Assembly (NCBI GenBank): GCA_913051935.1
Contig: CAJXCU010000024.1
Location: forward strand, 1 to 32,778
Reading direction: 5' to 3'
Source: an uncultured Flavobacteriales bacterium
Lineage (GTDB): Bacteria; Bacteroidota; Bacteroidia; Flavobacteriales_D; Crocinitomicaceae
DNA length: 32,778 bases
Below the pieces are notes generated by a model, which did no database searches, was not told the DNA's origin, and saw only the letters and a program-made list of their open reading frames with translations. Position numbers and translations under genes: made by a program. Positions 13,574 to 24,028 of this stretch are shown here, in pieces (position 1 is the first letter of the stretch; every line of letters begins with the position of its first letter).

Positions 13574-16331
13574 AGCCATAGCCATTCTTTTCTCCTTTGT
13601 CGATGGCGGGAATACCTTGGCTCATCCATATAGGCAATGGTGCGGATTTGAGATAATGGTCAAAAAATTGACCCATTCGCTTACTTAAATCATACTTATT
13701 GGGTAGCTTTTTCAGGTTATGCCCATCGTTGTTGTAAACCAGCATCCAACACGGCTTATTGAGTCTGCGCATTCCGTTGTACATTTCAATGCCTTGATAC
13801 CATGGCACTGCGCCATCATCATCATTATGCATAATTAATAAGGGAGTCGTTACTTTGGGTAAATGAAAGATTGGTGAATTCTCATAATAGAGCTCAGGTG
13901 CCTCCCAAATGGTCTTACCTATTCTACTTTGCGTGGCTTCATATTGAAATTGACGATTCAAGCCTGAGCCCCATCGAATTCCTCCATATGCAGAAAACAT
14001 ATTGCTCACAGGTGCACCTGCCATAGCCGCAGCATAGCGATTCGTCATCGTAATCAGCTGTGCCGTTTGATACCCACCCCAGCTCTGGCCTTGTAGTCCC
14101 ATTTTTAGAGAATCTACTGCGTAATTTTTGAGCATAAAGTCTGTTCCACTCATTATTGCATCATAAGCAGACCTTGCTGGATAACCTTCTCGATAGCGGA
14201 TGTCTGGAATAAAGACAATGTAATCGTTGGAGGCACACTCAACAGGGTTTATAATACTTGCGGAAGGTCTTGGAGAACGATAGCGATGAAGATTGTCCGA
14301 ATTGAGCTCATAATAATATACAAGCATGGGATAGGTCTTGGCGGTATCGTAATCCTCCGGAAGATAAACGAGTCCCTCCAATTGAACTGAATCATAGCTC
14401 ATCCAGGAAACAAGGTCTACATTGGACCATTTAAGCCCTGCTTGTTGGGGATTGATGTCAGAAATCTGATTGAACGCATTCATTTTGGCATCCCCTAGAT
14501 ATAAATCAGGATATTGGTCAACCGAGCTTTTTCTCAGGAGCACACTTTCTCCATCTTCAGACCAAGTCAAACCTACCAATCGATGAGGCGAAGCCAAGTT
14601 TTCAATCAAATCGTAATGATCTTGATGGGGTGTGAAACCGAAAACATGCAGGCCCTTCGTAGTTTTATTAAATCCTTGTACATAGGCATTTTGAAGATTC
14701 ACGAATATACTATCACTTTGCTTTTTACGAAGAGACAACTCAATATCTCTTGATGCACCCTCATACTTTGAAAGACAGCTTAACGAGTCGGTATTAAAAT
14801 CATATACCCAAAGGTCTCTTTCTGACTGAAAATAATAAGCCATATCCCGAGAGAAACCATAGACCTCTTTTGGTCCAGCCACTGCTGGTAAACCATTTTT
14901 ATCTCGGCTCCAAATGACACTATCAACAGAACAGGTTAAACATATTGTATCGCGCTCCTCTATGCGAATTGCCATGTGCTCTGAAAGCTCAGGATCAAAG
15001 AAAGTATAATACATACCATTTGGAGAAAGCCGACCACCAAAACGCACAGCCTTTGCAATCAGCAATTCTTCTTTTGTCTTAAGATCAATTCTATAGATGT
15101 CCCTCGCCCATGGATAGCTCCATTGATTGGAAATTGCATAGGATTCATTGGAGCTCGCCAAATGATAATTCGATTCATATTCATCGTTGAAGCTCAAGCT
15201 GAGTGTATCATTATTCAATTTGTGAAGTGTTTGGTCCTTGAATGAATACAGAAACCAATCCGACTTTTTCTTCTCTCGCTTTAGGCCTTTTAATTGTTGG
15301 GGTTGAATCTTTTGGTCTAGATAATGCCAAACATCAACACTCGCCTTTTCCTCAGCCAATAAAGAATCCTCTGGAGCTTCAGAAAGCTTTTTTGCCATAC
15401 CAAAAACCATGTTTTGTTCATCTTTCGAGAAAAGTGGTTTTTGATTTATTGAAGGCAGGCTATCCCCAAAATTTAAAGCTTCAATAAACTCAGCACCAAT
15501 GATTGTAGATTTATTGGTTTTGAAATCATAGACGTAAAGCTCATAGTTTTCTAAGCTTGTATCTTGACTTTGATAAAAAGCAAATTTATCGGTGCTCGCG
15601 CTCCATCTCGAAAGCTTAAACTTCTCGGCTTGATCAAATTCTCTAACAGGGTTTTTAGACCTAAGGTCGTACACACGAATGGAGTAGGACTTCTTCTTTT
15701 CTATTGTTAATTCTGTTAAAACAGCCAATCTATTCCCATCATCAGAAAGCCTAAAATCAGTAACCCCCTCAAGTGCTAAAAACACACTTGGATAGGATGT
15801 ATAAACGTACAACATGTTTACCTTTCGTGGTGGCTTGGCTTTGGAAAATGGTTTCCATCCCTTCGCCTTAATTGTTGAGTTGGTGAGATAGCATAGGGTA
15901 TTTCCTTCCTTTGAAAGGGTGTACTTTTTTAAACCTGCTATCTTGACAAGCGTATCTTCCTTTAGGCTAATAATGCACAATGAGTCCTTAGGCCACTTGT
16001 TCTTTTTTACCTTTTTAAGTTTAAGTTTTCGAATTGTATCAAAGCCCGGAGTAATTTTAAAAACAGCTAGATCTCCATTTAAATTTAAGCGAAGACCCTC
16101 CGCCCTTTGAAAAGAATCGAGCTTTGATGTGGCACGCTGAAAGAGATACAAGGTAGCATCTCCCTCTAAGGGCTTCGCTTGATACCCCACCAAGGAAGCA
16201 TCTTGTGACATTAATGGTGAAGATATCGAGCGCCATGTTTTATAGTCCTCTGGACCTATTGATTGTTTTTGGCCCGTTAAGCTGCTCATTATAGAACAAA
16301 ATATACAGAGTAGAAATATAGTTTTGGTCAT
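13560..16331 (-). CDS. S9-family prolyl-oligopeptidase-like serine peptidase
   Basis: 923 residues from the ATG at 16331, which gives a signal peptide (MTKTIFLLCIFCSIMSSLTGQ). The in-frame extension to 16436 lies inside the transporter gene and is rejected. The N-terminal two thirds is a beta-propeller-like region. The C-terminal alpha/beta hydrolase has GQSWGGY with nucleophile Ser750, an Asp in HNDDDGAVPW (about 838) and His in NNDGHN (about 870), the S9 triad in the right order. It should be a periplasmic or surface peptidase. The transporter stop and this start overlap as ATGA (16328-16331), indicating coupling. Confidence 0.92.
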   Translation of the reverse strand: MTKTIFLLCIFCSIMSSLTGQKQSIGPEDYKTWRSISSPLMSQDASLVGYQAKPLEGDATLYLFQRATSKLDSFQRAEGLRLNLNGDLAVFKITPGFDTIRKLKLKKVKKNKWPKDSLCIISLKEDTLVKIAGLKKYTLSKEGNTLCYLTNSTIKAKGWKPFSKAKPPRKVNMLYVYTSYPSVFLALEGVTDFRLSDDGNRLAVLTELTIEKKKSYSIRVYDLRSKNPVREFDQAEKFKLSRWSASTDKFAFYQSQDTSLENYELYVYDFKTNKSTIIGAEFIEALNFGDSLPSINQKPLFSKDEQNMVFGMAKKLSEAPEDSLLAEEKASVDVWHYLDQKIQPQQLKGLKREKKKSDWFLYSFKDQTLHKLNNDTLSLSFNDEYESNYHLASSNESYAISNQWSYPWARDIYRIDLKTKEELLIAKAVRFGGRLSPNGMYYTFFDPELSEHMAIRIEERDTICLTCSVDSVIWSRDKNGLPAVAGPKEVYGFSRDMAYYFQSERDLWVYDFNTDSLSCLSKYEGASRDIELSLRKKQSDSIFVNLQNAYVQGFNKTTKGLHVFGFTPHQDHYDLIENLASPHRLVGLTWSEDGESVLLRKSSVDQYPDLYLGDAKMNAFNQISDINPQQAGLKWSNVDLVSWMSYDSVQLEGLVYLPEDYDTAKTYPMLVYYYELNSDNLHRYRSPRPSASIINPVECASNDYIVFIPDIRYREGYPARSAYDAIMSGTDFMLKNYAVDSLKMGLQGQSWGGYQTAQLITMTNRYAAAMAGAPVSNMFSAYGGIRWGSGLNRQFQYEATQSRIGKTIWEAPELYYENSPIFHLPKVTTPLLIMHNDDDGAVPWYQGIEMYNGMRRLNKPCWMLVYNNDGHNLKKLPNKYDLSKRMGQFFDHYLKSAPLPIWMSQGIPAIDKGEKNGYGYDEE

Positions 16332-17245
16332 GTCTTTTTGTTTGTCGCCTTTGAAGTTAAATATACCCCAGTAAAAATCAGCAACATATACCCCATTTTC
16401 TGAATGGTAATGGTATCTGTATAATCTGCTGACCAATTGAGGAAAGTGAATAAAAATGCGAAAATAATCACCAATACAGGCTGAAAATAGATGTACGAGC
16501 TCGAAACTGTTGGACTTAAATATTTAAGCCCATAAATGGTAAGAAGATAGGTCAAAAAGGTAACTCCAATAATGATATACGCGATCTTCAAATAAATCTC
16601 ATCAGGAAATCCAATAAAATTCGTTTGAGATAACCCAGAAAGTGTCGGTGGATAAATACAAACAAAACCCAATCCAAAGGTAAATACCCATGTTATCACC
16701 GTAATGGGTGCATATTTGCTCATCAAAGGCTTAACCAGCACTAAATAGAAAGCATAGGACATCGCATTGATAAACAAAAAAAGATCCCCTAATACGGACT
16801 CTCCAGCCTGCACGGAACCTGTTAAGGTCAGCAATATCGCACCAGTCGCTCCGATGATTATGCCAACCGCGCGCATGAATGAGGGCAGCTCCTTGAGGAG
16901 AAAAAATGACAGAATAGCGACCATTATAGGATTCATACTCATGATGATCCCGGAATTGATAGAGGAAGATAAATTCAAGCCATGAAAAAAGAACATTTGA
17001 TTGAGCGCCACCCCAAATAAGCCACATAAAATGAAGCGTGGTACATCTGCTTTCGAAATTTTCGTCTGCTTTAAAAAAAAGCTAAGAGCCCAAAAGAAAA
17101 TTACCGCACCACCTACTCTTAGTAATATAAATACCGGTGGGCTAAGAAATTGAGGCATCACTCCTTTGGCCAATAGATGACCGGCTCCATATAACACGTT
17201 TACAAAAAATAAGGCAAGATGTGCCTTTAAGTTTGATGCTCTCAT
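16328..17245 (-). CDS. EamA/DMT-family transporter
   Basis: 305 residues from the ATG at 17245, which overlaps the preceding stop as TAATG; an upstream ATG at 17266 is less likely. About ten hydrophobic segments are arranged as two EamA repeats, with the first repeat carrying GLFGVALNQMFFFHGL and the second starting near residue 150. Members export or import small metabolites such as amino acids or purines; the substrate is unreadable here. The tight overlaps place it inside the long operon, though it has no obvious link to sugar metabolism. Confidence 0.9.
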   Translation of the reverse strand: MRASNLKAHLALFFVNVLYGAGHLLAKGVMPQFLSPPVFILLRVGGAVIFFWALSFFLKQTKISKADVPRFILCGLFGVALNQMFFFHGLNLSSSINSGIIMSMNPIMVAILSFFLLKELPSFMRAVGIIIGATGAILLTLTGSVQAGESVLGDLFLFINAMSYAFYLVLVKPLMSKYAPITVITWVFTFGLGFVCIYPPTLSGLSQTNFIGFPDEIYLKIAYIIIGVTFLTYLLTIYGLKYLSPTVSSSYIYFQPVLVIIFAFLFTFLNWSADYTDTITIQKMGYMLLIFTGVYLTSKATNKKT

Positions 17246-17850
17246 TATCCAAATAATCTCCGCCAACGTGATTTAACCAAATTGGTTCTATACTCATCTA
17301 GTTTCTCGGTAACCTGATAGTCATCAAATAAAGCCATGAGTTTCATAGTTCCATACGCCTGCTTATGATGAAATTCATTACGAAAAATGGGAAATACCCC
17401 TAAAAATGAAACCTCTTTAGAGCCCACGATGATTGGCGTCAACTCATCATTAACGTATATTGGATTACACAACATCAGGTAGGTCTGCTTAAGTTGATCA
17501 GATAGCGCTGCCAAATCCTTATTAGCAGGCATTGTATGGCCTTCTGCATAGAACGTATTTTGCGCAACTACATGACACTTTAATTTGTATAACGTTTTGA
17601 ACAACCACTCATAATTTTCTTGGTCAATCACATCGTGAGACCAGTAATCAGGAAGCAAAAAATATAGCTCTTTATGTGTTTTTTGTGGTTGTGAATCTTC
17701 TACGACCATTTCGTAGTCACTCAAACCAGAGGTCATCAGAATATTACAAGCTTTTCCTCCGGGCGACTCAATAAAAAAATAAGTTTCACCATCCCTAAGT
17801 AATGTTTTTAGATTTTCAAAGCGCTTATTTAATTCTATTACTATTGGCAA
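17245..17850 (-). CDS. SUFU (suppressor of fused)-like domain protein
   Basis: A 201-residue soluble protein. It resembles bacterial suppressor-of-fused domain proteins: ELYFLLPDYW near 71, an aromatic/Leu helix (EWLFKTLYKL), then AEGHTMPAN matching the usual GHT-P-N block, followed by LNPI-type strands. Bacterial members have no settled function; some are predicted immunity proteins against toxins. It lies 10 nt after the SixA-like gene and overlaps the transporter start. No toxin gene is next to it. The family call is from motif memory and could be wrong. Confidence 0.6.
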   Translation of the reverse strand: MPIVIELNKRFENLKTLLRDGETYFFIESPGGKACNILMTSGLSDYEMVVEDSQPQKTHKELYFLLPDYWSHDVIDQENYEWLFKTLYKLKCHVVAQNTFYAEGHTMPANKDLAALSDQLKQTYLMLCNPIYVNDELTPIIVGSKEVSFLGVFPIFRNEFHHKQAYGTMKLMALFDDYQVTEKLDEYRTNLVKSRWRRLFG

Positions 17851-17860
17851 ACCATTTTTT

Positions 17861-18343
17861 TTAAAAATAATAGGAATCCATTATATCGCACCTATGGTGT
17901 GAATGAATTTCACCTGTTCCCTTTGAAATAAATTTCGAATGATCAAAAGGAAAACGAATCTCGGCACATGAAGCATTGCGCATGACGATATGCTTAGCTG
18001 TCAAATACGAGGCAAACTCCGAGAGGCCATTATTGTGGCCAATCAACACAATATCCTCGTCCGAATCTATGGAGCAAATGAAATCAAGTAAGTCCATTGC
18101 ATTGGCTAAGTATAGACGCTTATGAAAAGAAACACCTTCAGATGTGTTAAATATATTGAAACAGGTTTCTTTGGTTCTTTTCGCCGCCGAGCAGAGTACT
18201 TTATTTTTAGAAGTGATTTTTTTTGACAAGATAAAACTTCTTAAATCTACACATTGTACATTACCTTTTTCGGACAATTTACGTTCATAATCGCCCAAGG
18301 GGGATTCTAATGCATTTGCGTGACGAACTAAATAAAGTCTCAA
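17861..18343 (-). CDS. SixA-like phosphohistidine phosphatase (histidine phosphatase family)
   Basis: 160 residues with the RHG signature LVRHAN at residues 5-10 (catalytic His8), a second Arg in SAAKRTKET, and the distal LIGHNNGLSEF with the second catalytic His. The short length and lack of insertions fit SixA, which removes phosphate from histidine phosphotransfer proteins. In Bacteroidota the physiological substrate is unproven. Its ATG overlaps the stop of the CpsB-like phosphatase (18340-18343), which pairs two phosphatases in one operon. Confidence 0.88.
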   Translation of the reverse strand: MRLYLVRHANALESPLGDYERKLSEKGNVQCVDLRSFILSKKITSKNKVLCSAAKRTKETCFNIFNTSEGVSFHKRLYLANAMDLLDFICSIDSDEDIVLIGHNNGLSEFASYLTAKHIVMRNASCAEIRFPFDHSKFISKGTGEIHSHHRCDIMDSYYF

Positions 18344-19083
18344 ATCACCAAGTTTTTAACTAGGTAATTTCCGATTTTATGAATGTAGGGATTGCGCAAA
18401 TTATCTTCCAAAAGCATGAGCTGCTCTATGCGATGACAGTCTGTTCCTACGAAATCAAATTCACCGGCATCAATAAGCTTTTCTGCTTGCTTTTTTACCT
18501 CAGGTCCGTATTGCCCTGAAAGCGAGTTAAGATTAATTTGAATATTTATGCCGTTTTTACGCCATTCTCGCGCCTTATCAATACTTCCGAGAAAGTACAT
18601 GTATCGCTCGAAATGAGCAATAACAGGACGGTACTCTTTCGACTTAAGCTCAAAAAATAGCTGATCTAAAAACTGCGGTTTTGAGTGAAAGGCAAATTCA
18701 ACCAAAACATAATTATCTCCAAAAGTCAGTAGTTCCTTATTCGTGATTTTCGGCATCAAAGTCTCATCAAAATAATACTCTGCTGCTGCCTCTATTTCTA
18801 TGGTTAGGCCATGATTTTTCGCCTCTTTTTGCAGTTTAGAAAGACCATCCAAAATGATTTCATTTGTATTTGGAAAAGAATCTGTCATTACATGGGGAGT
18901 AGTCACAACCTTTTTGAACCCCATACTCTGGAATTTATTCAACATTGCAATTGACTGATCCATGTCTTGTGCACCATCGTCAATACCCGGAATAAGATGT
19001 GAATGAATGTCAACTTTCAAGCGACCCAAATCAAAAGGTGCTAACTTTTCAGTCTTTTTAAATATGTTCGCGAATAAACCCAT
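18340..19083 (-). CDS. CpsB/YwqE-type PHP-domain tyrosine-protein phosphatase
   Basis: 247 residues with a PHP metal-binding fold: DIHSHLIPGIDDGAQD (His27 and His29), VVTTPH near 60, VIAHFERY and GTDCHR toward the end. CpsB/Wzb-like PHP phosphatases dephosphorylate the BY-kinase that controls capsule or exopolysaccharide chain length. The matching Wzc/BY-kinase is not in the window. It starts at the last base of the rfbB stop (19083) and is part of the surface-polysaccharide operon. Confidence 0.92.
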   Translation of the reverse strand: MGLFANIFKKTEKLAPFDLGRLKVDIHSHLIPGIDDGAQDMDQSIAMLNKFQSMGFKKVVTTPHVMTDSFPNTNEIILDGLSKLQKEAKNHGLTIEIEAAAEYYFDETLMPKITNKELLTFGDNYVLVEFAFHSKPQFLDQLFFELKSKEYRPVIAHFERYMYFLGSIDKAREWRKNGINIQINLNSLSGQYGPEVKKQAEKLIDAGEFDFVGTDCHRIEQLMLLEDNLRNPYIHKIGNYLVKNLVI

Positions 19084-20138
19084 TATTTACGATCTCCATA
19101 CATTTGACTGTAATAATCCTTATATGATCCACTAGTAACCTGTTCTACCCAATCTGAGTTTTCAAGATACCAATCAACAGTTTTAGAAAGTCCTTCTTCA
19201 AATGTAATGGAGGGTTTCCAACCTAATTCTTTCTCTAGTTTCGTCGCATCAATTGCATAGCGCTTATCATGCCCCGCTCGGTCTGCTACATAGGTAATCA
19301 GTTGCTCTGATTCGCCTTTACTTCTTCCCAACTTTTCGTCCATCAATCGGCATAAAAAGCGGACAAGCTCAATATTTGTCCATTCGTTTAAACCTCCTAC
19401 ATTATAGGCTTCACCAACGCTGCCATTTGTGAATATGGTATCAATCGCACTTGCATGATCTTCTACCCACAACCAATCTCTAATATTGTCTCCTTTACCG
19501 TATACGGGAAGTGGTTTTTTGTTGAGGATATTATGAATCATCAAAGGAATTAGCTTTTCAGGAAAATGGTGGCTTCCATAATTGTTTGAGCAATTAGAAA
19601 TTTTTACTGGCAAACCATAGGTATGGTAATAAGCCCGCACAAAATGATCCGAAGATGCCTTTGACGCCGAATATGGGCTTCTAGGATCATAAGAGGTCTC
19701 CTCTGTAAATAATCCCTCATTACCCAGAGAACCATAAACTTCATCCGTTGAAACATGGTGAAACACATGCTCTCCTGAGGTCCAAAATTCCTTTGCTGCA
19801 TTCAATAAATTCACAGTTCCAACAACATTAGACATCACAAATTCCATAGGGCCTTCAATTGAGCGATCTACGTGAGATTCAGCAGCCAGGTGAATTACAT
19901 GGGTGATTTTGTGCTTGATAAAAAGGAGTCTGACTGCCTCACTATCTGTAATATTCAGTCGTTCAAAAATATAATTAGATGCTCCTTCGATATCTCTTAA
20001 GTTTTCTAGGTTACCTGCATAGGTCAGTGCATCACCATTAATGATATTATCATCTGGGTAGTTTTGAACAAAACGGCGAACAACATGGGAACCAATAAAA
20101 CCGGCTCCCCCAGTAACAAGTATATTTCGACCATTCAT
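19083..20138 (-). CDS. rfbB: dTDP-glucose 4,6-dehydratase
   Basis: 351 residues of an extended short-chain dehydrogenase. NAD site TGGAGFIGSH (9-18), the dehydratase-specific TDE (131-133) that includes the catalytic Asp/Glu, and YSASK (Tyr156, Lys160). The C-terminal half has the substrate-domain RDWLWVEDHA and GHDKRYAID blocks. It makes dTDP-4-keto-6-deoxyglucose from dTDP-glucose. The partner genes rfbA, rfbC and rfbD are absent from the window, so the final sugar (rhamnose, an amino sugar or another) is undetermined. Confidence 0.96.
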   Translation of the reverse strand: MNGRNILVTGGAGFIGSHVVRRFVQNYPDDNIINGDALTYAGNLENLRDIEGASNYIFERLNITDSEAVRLLFIKHKITHVIHLAAESHVDRSIEGPMEFVMSNVVGTVNLLNAAKEFWTSGEHVFHHVSTDEVYGSLGNEGLFTEETSYDPRSPYSASKASSDHFVRAYYHTYGLPVKISNCSNNYGSHHFPEKLIPLMIHNILNKKPLPVYGKGDNIRDWLWVEDHASAIDTIFTNGSVGEAYNVGGLNEWTNIELVRFLCRLMDEKLGRSKGESEQLITYVADRAGHDKRYAIDATKLEKELGWKPSITFEEGLSKTVDWYLENSDWVEQVTSGSYKDYYSQMYGDRK

Positions 20139-20139
20139 T

Positions 20140-21444
20140 TTATAAACTCCAGTATTCTACCTCATTCATCTGATCTTTGTAGATTCCTTTCACATCGACA
20201 AATACACCATTTTTATCTTTCAATACCGACTGAAAATATGCCTCATCTAATTTCAGATATTCCGCATGATTTACGGCTACAATTACGGCATCATAATCCT
20301 CACCTATCGAGGCTGCAAGTGGAATGCCATATTCATGTTCCATTTCATTTGAGCTCGCATGGGGGTCAACCAAATCCACTTTTACCTGAAAGGACTTTAA
20401 TTCATTAACGATATCAATTATTTTAGAATTTCGAATGTCTGAAACATCCTCCTTAAAAGTTGCACCCATGACCAATACTTTCGCATCTTGGATGTGCTTT
20501 CCTTGTGCCAAAATTTTCTTAACGGTCTGCTTTGCAATGTAAAAACCCATTGAGTCATTCACAGAACGACCACTCGTAATCACTTTTGCATGGTACCCTG
20601 ATTGTTGGGCTTTATGTGTCAAATAATACGGATCGACACCAATGCAATGCCCACCAACCAAACCTGGTGAAAATTTTAGGAAATTCCATTTTGTCCCGGC
20701 GGCCTCTAAGACATCAAATGTATTGATATTTAGCTTATTGAAAATAATGGAAAGTTCATTGATTAACGCAATGTTGACGTCTCTCTGCGTGTTTTCAATG
20801 ATTTTAGCAGCTTCTGCGACTTTAATACTTGGTGCTCTGTGGACACCTGCACCAACCACCAATTCGTATGTTTTAGCAATTTCTTCTGAAGATTCAGGAC
20901 AACAACCCGAGGAAACTTTAACCACATTTTGAAGGGTATGTACTTTATCTCCTGGATTGATTCTTTCTGGAGAATAACCAACCTTGAAATCCTCTTGAAA
21001 TTTCAATCCCGATCCTTTTTCAAGAACCGGAATACAATCCTCCTCTGTGCACCCAGGATAGACTGTAGATTCATAAACCACATAGTCGCCCTTTTTTAAA
21101 ACTTTTGCAACTGTTTTGCTTGCACCCAAGAGCGGTGTTAGGTCAGGTAAATTTGCATCATCAATAGGTGTTGGAACAGCTACAATATAGAATTGAACGT
21201 CCTGCAAATCATTAATATCAGCTGAAAACAAAATATCACATCCTTCAAAGTCTTTCGCATCTAATTCATTACTTGGATCAATATTGTTCTTCATCATATC
21301 GACTCGCTCTTGGTTAATATCAAAACCAACTACCTTTATTTTTCTGGCAAAATCTAATGCAATCGGCAAACCAACATAACCCAAACCAATTACGGCAAGC
21401 TTCGATTCACCTTTCAACATGCTATCGTAGATTAAATCACTCAT
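20140..21444 (-). CDS. UDP-N-acetylhexosamine 6-dehydrogenase (WbpA/TviB family)
   Basis: A 434-residue nucleotide-sugar dehydrogenase. NAD-binding GLGYVGLP (20-27), the acidic strand end VVGFD, VPTPID near 90, YESTVYPG (124-131), and the catalytic Cys267 in GGHCIGVDPYYL. The GHCIGVDPYYL block and overall pattern group it with TviB/WbpA-type enzymes that oxidise UDP-GlcNAc (or GalNAc) to the uronic acid, rather than with UDP-glucose dehydrogenase, which is present separately at 24029. The WbpB-, D- and E-like enzymes nearby point to UDP-GlcNAc as substrate. Confidence 0.92.
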   Translation of the reverse strand: MSDLIYDSMLKGESKLAVIGLGYVGLPIALDFARKIKVVGFDINQERVDMMKNNIDPSNELDAKDFEGCDILFSADINDLQDVQFYIVAVPTPIDDANLPDLTPLLGASKTVAKVLKKGDYVVYESTVYPGCTEEDCIPVLEKGSGLKFQEDFKVGYSPERINPGDKVHTLQNVVKVSSGCCPESSEEIAKTYELVVGAGVHRAPSIKVAEAAKIIENTQRDVNIALINELSIIFNKLNINTFDVLEAAGTKWNFLKFSPGLVGGHCIGVDPYYLTHKAQQSGYHAKVITSGRSVNDSMGFYIAKQTVKKILAQGKHIQDAKVLVMGATFKEDVSDIRNSKIIDIVNELKSFQVKVDLVDPHASSNEMEHEYGIPLAASIGEDYDAVIVAVNHAEYLKLDEAYFQSVLKDKNGVFVDVKGIYKDQMNEVEYWSL

Positions 21445-22474
21445 TTCTTTTTTTATTTTCGTTTCTAACCTTATAAATTCTTTCTATTATTTCTACCACT
21501 TTCAATCCTTCTAAAGCATTCGTAGTGGGGGATTTTCTTCCCTTTACTCCATCAATAACATTGGATATCACATAATTGTGATTGGCCGCCGAACCTTTGT
21601 ATGGACCGTAGTCATTGGCTGGGTTTGAGGCTGCAAGCACAGGCATCTCATAGTCCTTTATATTGCAAATTTCCACATCATTCATATACTGACCACCTAT
21701 TTTAACACTCCCATTTTCTCCAATGATAGTCATAGAGGACTCTAAATTTTGATTGGCAACTGCGGTAGAATAATTTAAACACCCCATTCCTCCATTTACA
21801 AAATCAAAACTTACAAATCCAGAGTCTTCAAAATCTGTGGAATCATGATGGGTGAAGTCATTGAATTTTCCTTCTATATTATCAATGTCTCCGAACAACC
21901 AATACATAATGTCAATAAAATGGGAAAATTGGGTATACAAGGTCCCACCATCTAGCTCTTGCGTACCTTTCCATCCTCCCTTTTTGTAATAACGGGCGTC
22001 ACGGTTCCAATAGCAGTTCAACTGAACCATAAATATCTCACCCATAACCCCATCCGTAATTAAAGACTTAATCCACTGAGAAGGAGGTGAGTACCTATTT
22101 TGCATAACACAAAACACCTGTTTGGAGACCTCAAGTGCTTTAAATATGATTCTTTCACAATTGTCTTTAGACAAGCCCATTGGTTTTTCGCAAACCACAT
22201 GTTTTTTATGCTCTAATGCCTTTAATGACTGAGATGCATGTAAGCCATTCGGCGTGCATATATTTACCACATCTATTTCAAGCGAACTACCAAGTAATTC
22301 TTCAATACTCGAGAAAAATGGAACATCAAAGCGTTCTGCTTCGCATTCCTTCTGCGAACGGCAATCGACCAAAGCAACTAATTCGGCCTCACTTTCTCGC
22401 ATGATCATTTCAGCGTGTCTTTTACCAATATGGCCAGCGCCGACAACCGCAAATTTTACTTTATTCTTCATCAT
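21437..22474 (-). CDS. wbpB: Gfo/Idh/MocA oxidoreductase, WbpB-like (UDP-GlcNAcA 3-dehydrogenase)
   Basis: A 345-residue Gfo/Idh/MocA-family enzyme. NAD site GAGHIGKRH (12-20), CTPNGLHA and the signature EKPMG (96-100), then a substrate domain with [21 protein letters not shown]. In Pseudomonas, WbpB oxidises C3 of UDP-GlcNAc uronic acid. It overlaps the dehydrogenase gene by 8 nt and the acetyltransferase gene by 4 nt, and a WbpE-like aminotransferase is in the operon. The specific function therefore rests on family plus neighbourhood. Confidence 0.88.
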   Translation of the reverse strand: MMKNKVKFAVVGAGHIGKRHAEMIMRESEAELVALVDCRSQKECEAERFDVPFFSSIEELLGSSLEIDVVNICTPNGLHASQSLKALEHKKHVVCEKPMGLSKDNCERIIFKALEVSKQVFCVMQNRYSPPSQWIKSLITDGVMGEIFMVQLNCYWNRDARYYKKGGWKGTQELDGGTLYTQFSHFIDIMYWLFGDIDNIEGKFNDFTHHDSTDFEDSGFVSFDFVNGGMGCLNYSTAVANQNLESSMTIIGENGSVKIGGQYMNDVEICNIKDYEMPVLAASNPANDYGPYKGSAANHNYVISNVIDGVKGRKSPTTNALEGLKVVEIIERIYKVRNENKKRNE

Positions 22475-23040
22475 ATTTTCTGAACGGTTTGATTCAACAA
22501 CTTGTATTTCTCATTTGATTCAGGACAAATTGCTATTCCATCCGAATTAAATTCTAAACGATGCCCGTATTCGCTCATCCAACCAATTTGTCGAGCAGGG
22601 TTACCAACAAACAAAGCGTATGGCGGAACCGTTTTTGTAACTACCGCACCAGCACCTATGAACGCAAACTGACCTATGTCGTGCCCACAAACAATGGTCG
22701 CGTTTGCACCTATACTCGCTCCTTTTTTGACTACCGTTTTTGAATACGAACCCCTTCTATTTAAAGCGCTTCTCGGGTTCAAAACATTCGTGAAAACCAT
22801 TGAAGGACCCAGAAAAACATCATCCTCGCAAAAAACACCGGAATATATGGAAACGTTATTCTGTACCTTCACATTATGGCCTAAAACTACCTCAGGCGAG
22901 ACAACTACATTTTGACCGATATTACACTTTTTACCGATCGTACAATCAGACATAATGTGCGAAAAATGCCAAATTTTCGTTCCTGCACCGATTGAGCAAC
23001 CGGCATCAATGACAGCAGTATCATGCGCAAAGTAATCCAT
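22471..23040 (-). CDS. wbpD: Left-handed beta-helix acetyltransferase, WbpD/WlbB-like
   Basis: 189 residues with repeated hexapeptides ([65 protein letters not shown]) forming a left-handed beta-helix. The end [17 protein letters not shown] is characteristic of WbpD/WlbB, which N-acetylate the 3-amino group of UDP-GlcNAc(3N)A. It overlaps the WbpB-like gene as ATGA and begins at the last base of the UXS gene, indicating tight coupling. Confidence 0.92.
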   Translation of the reverse strand: MDYFAHDTAVIDAGCSIGAGTKIWHFSHIMSDCTIGKKCNIGQNVVVSPEVVLGHNVKVQNNVSIYSGVFCEDDVFLGPSMVFTNVLNPRSALNRRGSYSKTVVKKGASIGANATIVCGHDIGQFAFIGAGAVVTKTVPPYALFVGNPARQIGWMSEYGHRLEFNSDGIAICPESNEKYKLLNQTVQKI

Positions 23041-24026
23041 TAGCGTACTATGTATTTATCAAAATTCATATGCTCTTTTTCATAAAGTTCCTCTTTCGAG
23101 AGGGACTTAAAATACTCATAAGTTATCCTCAAACCTTCCTGTCTGGATACTTTTGGTTCCCAATCTAAAAGTTTTTCGGCCAAATTAATATCAGGCCTCC
23201 TCTGTTTGGGATCATCAACAGGCAAGTCTTTATAAATCACCTTTTGGTCAGTTCCTGTAAGCTCGATAATTTCTTCTGCAAATTGTGATATGGAGATTTC
23301 AGATGGGTTACCAATATTCACTGGGTGTGCATACTCACTATGTAACAAACGATAGATTCCTTCCACCAAGTCATCTACATAACAAAAGGATCTAGTTTGA
23401 GAACCATCTCCAAAGACTGTCAAATCCTCTCCTCGTAATGCCTGACCGATAAATGCAGGAAGTACGCGGCCATCATTCAATCGCATCCTTGGTCCATAAG
23501 TGTTAAATATTCTTACAATTCGAGTCTCAACACCGTGAAAAGTATGGTAGGCCATCGTCATTGCCTCTTGAAAACGTTTTGCTTCATCATAAACCCCTCG
23601 TGGTCCCACTGGATTTACATTACCCCAGTATGTTTCTGGTTGAGGATGTACATCAGGGTCTCCATATACCTCGGAGGTTGATGCGATCAAAACCCTTGCT
23701 TTTTTAACACGAGCCAAACCAAGACAATTATGAATACCCAATGACCCAACCTTTAAGGTCTGAATTGGGATTTTTAAATAGTCAATCGGACTCGCTGGAG
23801 ATGCAAAATGAAGTATGTAGTCTAATTCGCCCGAAATATGAATATGTTTTGAAACATCGTGGTGGTAAAATTCAAAATTAGAGTACTTTACTAGATGTTC
23901 AAGGTTCTTCATTCTACCCGTAATTAGGTTGTCCATACCAATGACATGAAAGCCATCATTGACAAAGCGATCACATAAATGTGACCCTAGAAAACCTGCA
24001 GCACCAGTGATGAGAACTCTTTTCAT
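23040..24026 (-). CDS. UDP-glucuronate decarboxylase (UDP-xylose synthase)
   Basis: A 328-residue extended SDR. NAD site GAAGFLGSH (8-16), [12 protein letters not shown] (72-83) typical of UXS, and catalytic YDEAK (Tyr146, Lys150) preceded by [21 protein letters not shown] is the UXS substrate block. It decarboxylates UDP-glucuronate to UDP-xylose. It lies 2 nt after the UDP-glucose dehydrogenase that makes its substrate, so the two form a two-step UDP-xylose module. Confidence 0.95.
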   Translation of the reverse strand: MKRVLITGAAGFLGSHLCDRFVNDGFHVIGMDNLITGRMKNLEHLVKYSNFEFYHHDVSKHIHISGELDYILHFASPASPIDYLKIPIQTLKVGSLGIHNCLGLARVKKARVLIASTSEVYGDPDVHPQPETYWGNVNPVGPRGVYDEAKRFQEAMTMAYHTFHGVETRIVRIFNTYGPRMRLNDGRVLPAFIGQALRGEDLTVFGDGSQTRSFCYVDDLVEGIYRLLHSEYAHPVNIGNPSEISISQFAEEIIELTGTDQKVIYKDLPVDDPKQRRPDINLAEKLLDWEPKVSRQEGLRITYEYFKSLSKEELYEKEHMNFDKYIVR

Positions 24027-24028
24027 GA

